Source: Cloacimonetes bacterium UBA5456
GTDB lineage: Bacteria > Cloacimonadota > Cloacimonadia > Cloacimonadales > Cloacimonadaceae
NCBI GenBank assembly: GCA_002427325.1
Contig: DIQS01000038.1
Coordinates: 4,893-26,916, forward strand
DNA length: 22,024 bases
Reading direction: 5' to 3'
In this document: positions 21,711-22,024 of the stretch, in pieces
Layout: every line of letters starts with the position of its first letter
Position numbering within the stretch: position 1 is the stretch's first letter
The notes under the pieces: model-generated
Databases searched by the model: none
What the model saw: only the letters and a program-made list of their open reading frames with translations
What the model was told of the DNA's origin: nothing
Program-made: the position numbers and the translations under genes

Positions 21711-22024
21711 ATGAACGTTTTTGAGCTTAGAGAAAAGCTAATTGCAGATTACAGCTCGTATGTCAAAGGCTTTATTACCATCAAAGATGAGTCGATCAAG
21801 GAAATGGTGGCTACCGAATTAAAGGACGGCGTGCTCTGGCCAGATCCGCTGATTCAATTAAGCCCCTTCTTTGAAGCCGGAGACTCCATTGATGATCTTA
21901 TAAAATCAGAGATATTGCACCCCTTATGCCAGCGAATATTTAGAATCAAGGAACATGAAACCGACTTTGGTAAACAGATGCATCTATATCGGCATCAGAC
22001 CGAGGCCCTGTCCGAGATCAAAGA
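21711..22024 (+). CDS. N-terminus of a probable large DEAD/DEAH-box helicase (cut by window end)
   Basis: 104 codons are visible. The start MNVFELREKLIADYSSYVKG, then LKDGVLWPDPLIQLSPFF, ILHPLCQRIFR and finally MHLYRHQTEALSEIK, where LYRHQTEAL has the look of the Q-motif/entry of a superfamily 2 helicase just before motif I. I recall this opening from very large helicases, often with DUF1998, found in defence islands, but the motor motifs lie beyond the window, so the call rests on the N-terminus. AGGAGGGAGG about 6 bases before the ATG is a very strong ribosome site. Confidence 0.6.
   Translation, partial: MNVFELREKLIADYSSYVKGFITIKDESIKEMVATELKDGVLWPDPLIQLSPFFEAGDSIDDLIKSEILHPLCQRIFRIKEHETDFGKQMHLYRHQTEALSEIK

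Overview
The window looks like chromosomal DNA of a Gram-negative bacterium of the FCB group, most probably Cloacimonadota; this is inferred from protein style, not from a search. The supports are a split ADP-heptose pathway (LPS core sugars), a secreted protein ending in a FlgD-like type IX secretion (T9SS) sorting domain, and the general look of the housekeeping proteins.

Region 1 (198-15138, all minus strand) is an unbroken run of 18 genes with gaps of at most 25 bases and many 4-base stop/start overlaps. In transcription order: der, plsY, purF, heptose-7-P kinase (rfaE1), heptose-1-P adenylyltransferase (rfaE2), rseC-like, folB, folK, a GlmU-like uridyltransferase without its acetyltransferase half, a HIT hydrolase, a LytR_C protein, rsfS, argS, rimI, nadB, tmk, a Ctp-type S41 protease and a response regulator. 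It ends at a convincing intrinsic terminator (130-177). It covers ribosome assembly, translation, nucleotide, folate, NAD, phospholipid and envelope precursor supply.

Region 2 (15139-19999) is sparse and repeat-rich: a T9SS-sorted secreted protein (minus), an AAA/DUF4143 ATPase (plus), and between them arrays of short tandem repeats and hairpins. A ~300-base array occurs twice, each time directly after the 3' end of a T9SS-type gene; the second copy keeps only about the last 16-18 codons of that gene. Several hairpins differ between copies by paired, compensating changes. A 33-base tandem repeat leads into the ATPase promoter.

Region 3 (20000-22024) looks accessory: a DUF5655-like protein with a PD-(D/E)XK nuclease-type motif (minus, with its own terminator), a 513-base divergent intergenic region with a 14-base palindrome, tiny coupled reading frames and a good sigma70-type promoter, a 63-residue unknown reading frame, and the first 104 codons of what looks like a large DEAD/DEAH helicase cut by the window end. 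This may be the edge of a defence island, but the rest lies outside.

A ~66/77-base repeat is present in inverted orientation at 1-66 and 19805-19881, bracketing 19.8 kb including the whole operon. No tRNA, rRNA, transposase or CRISPR array was seen.
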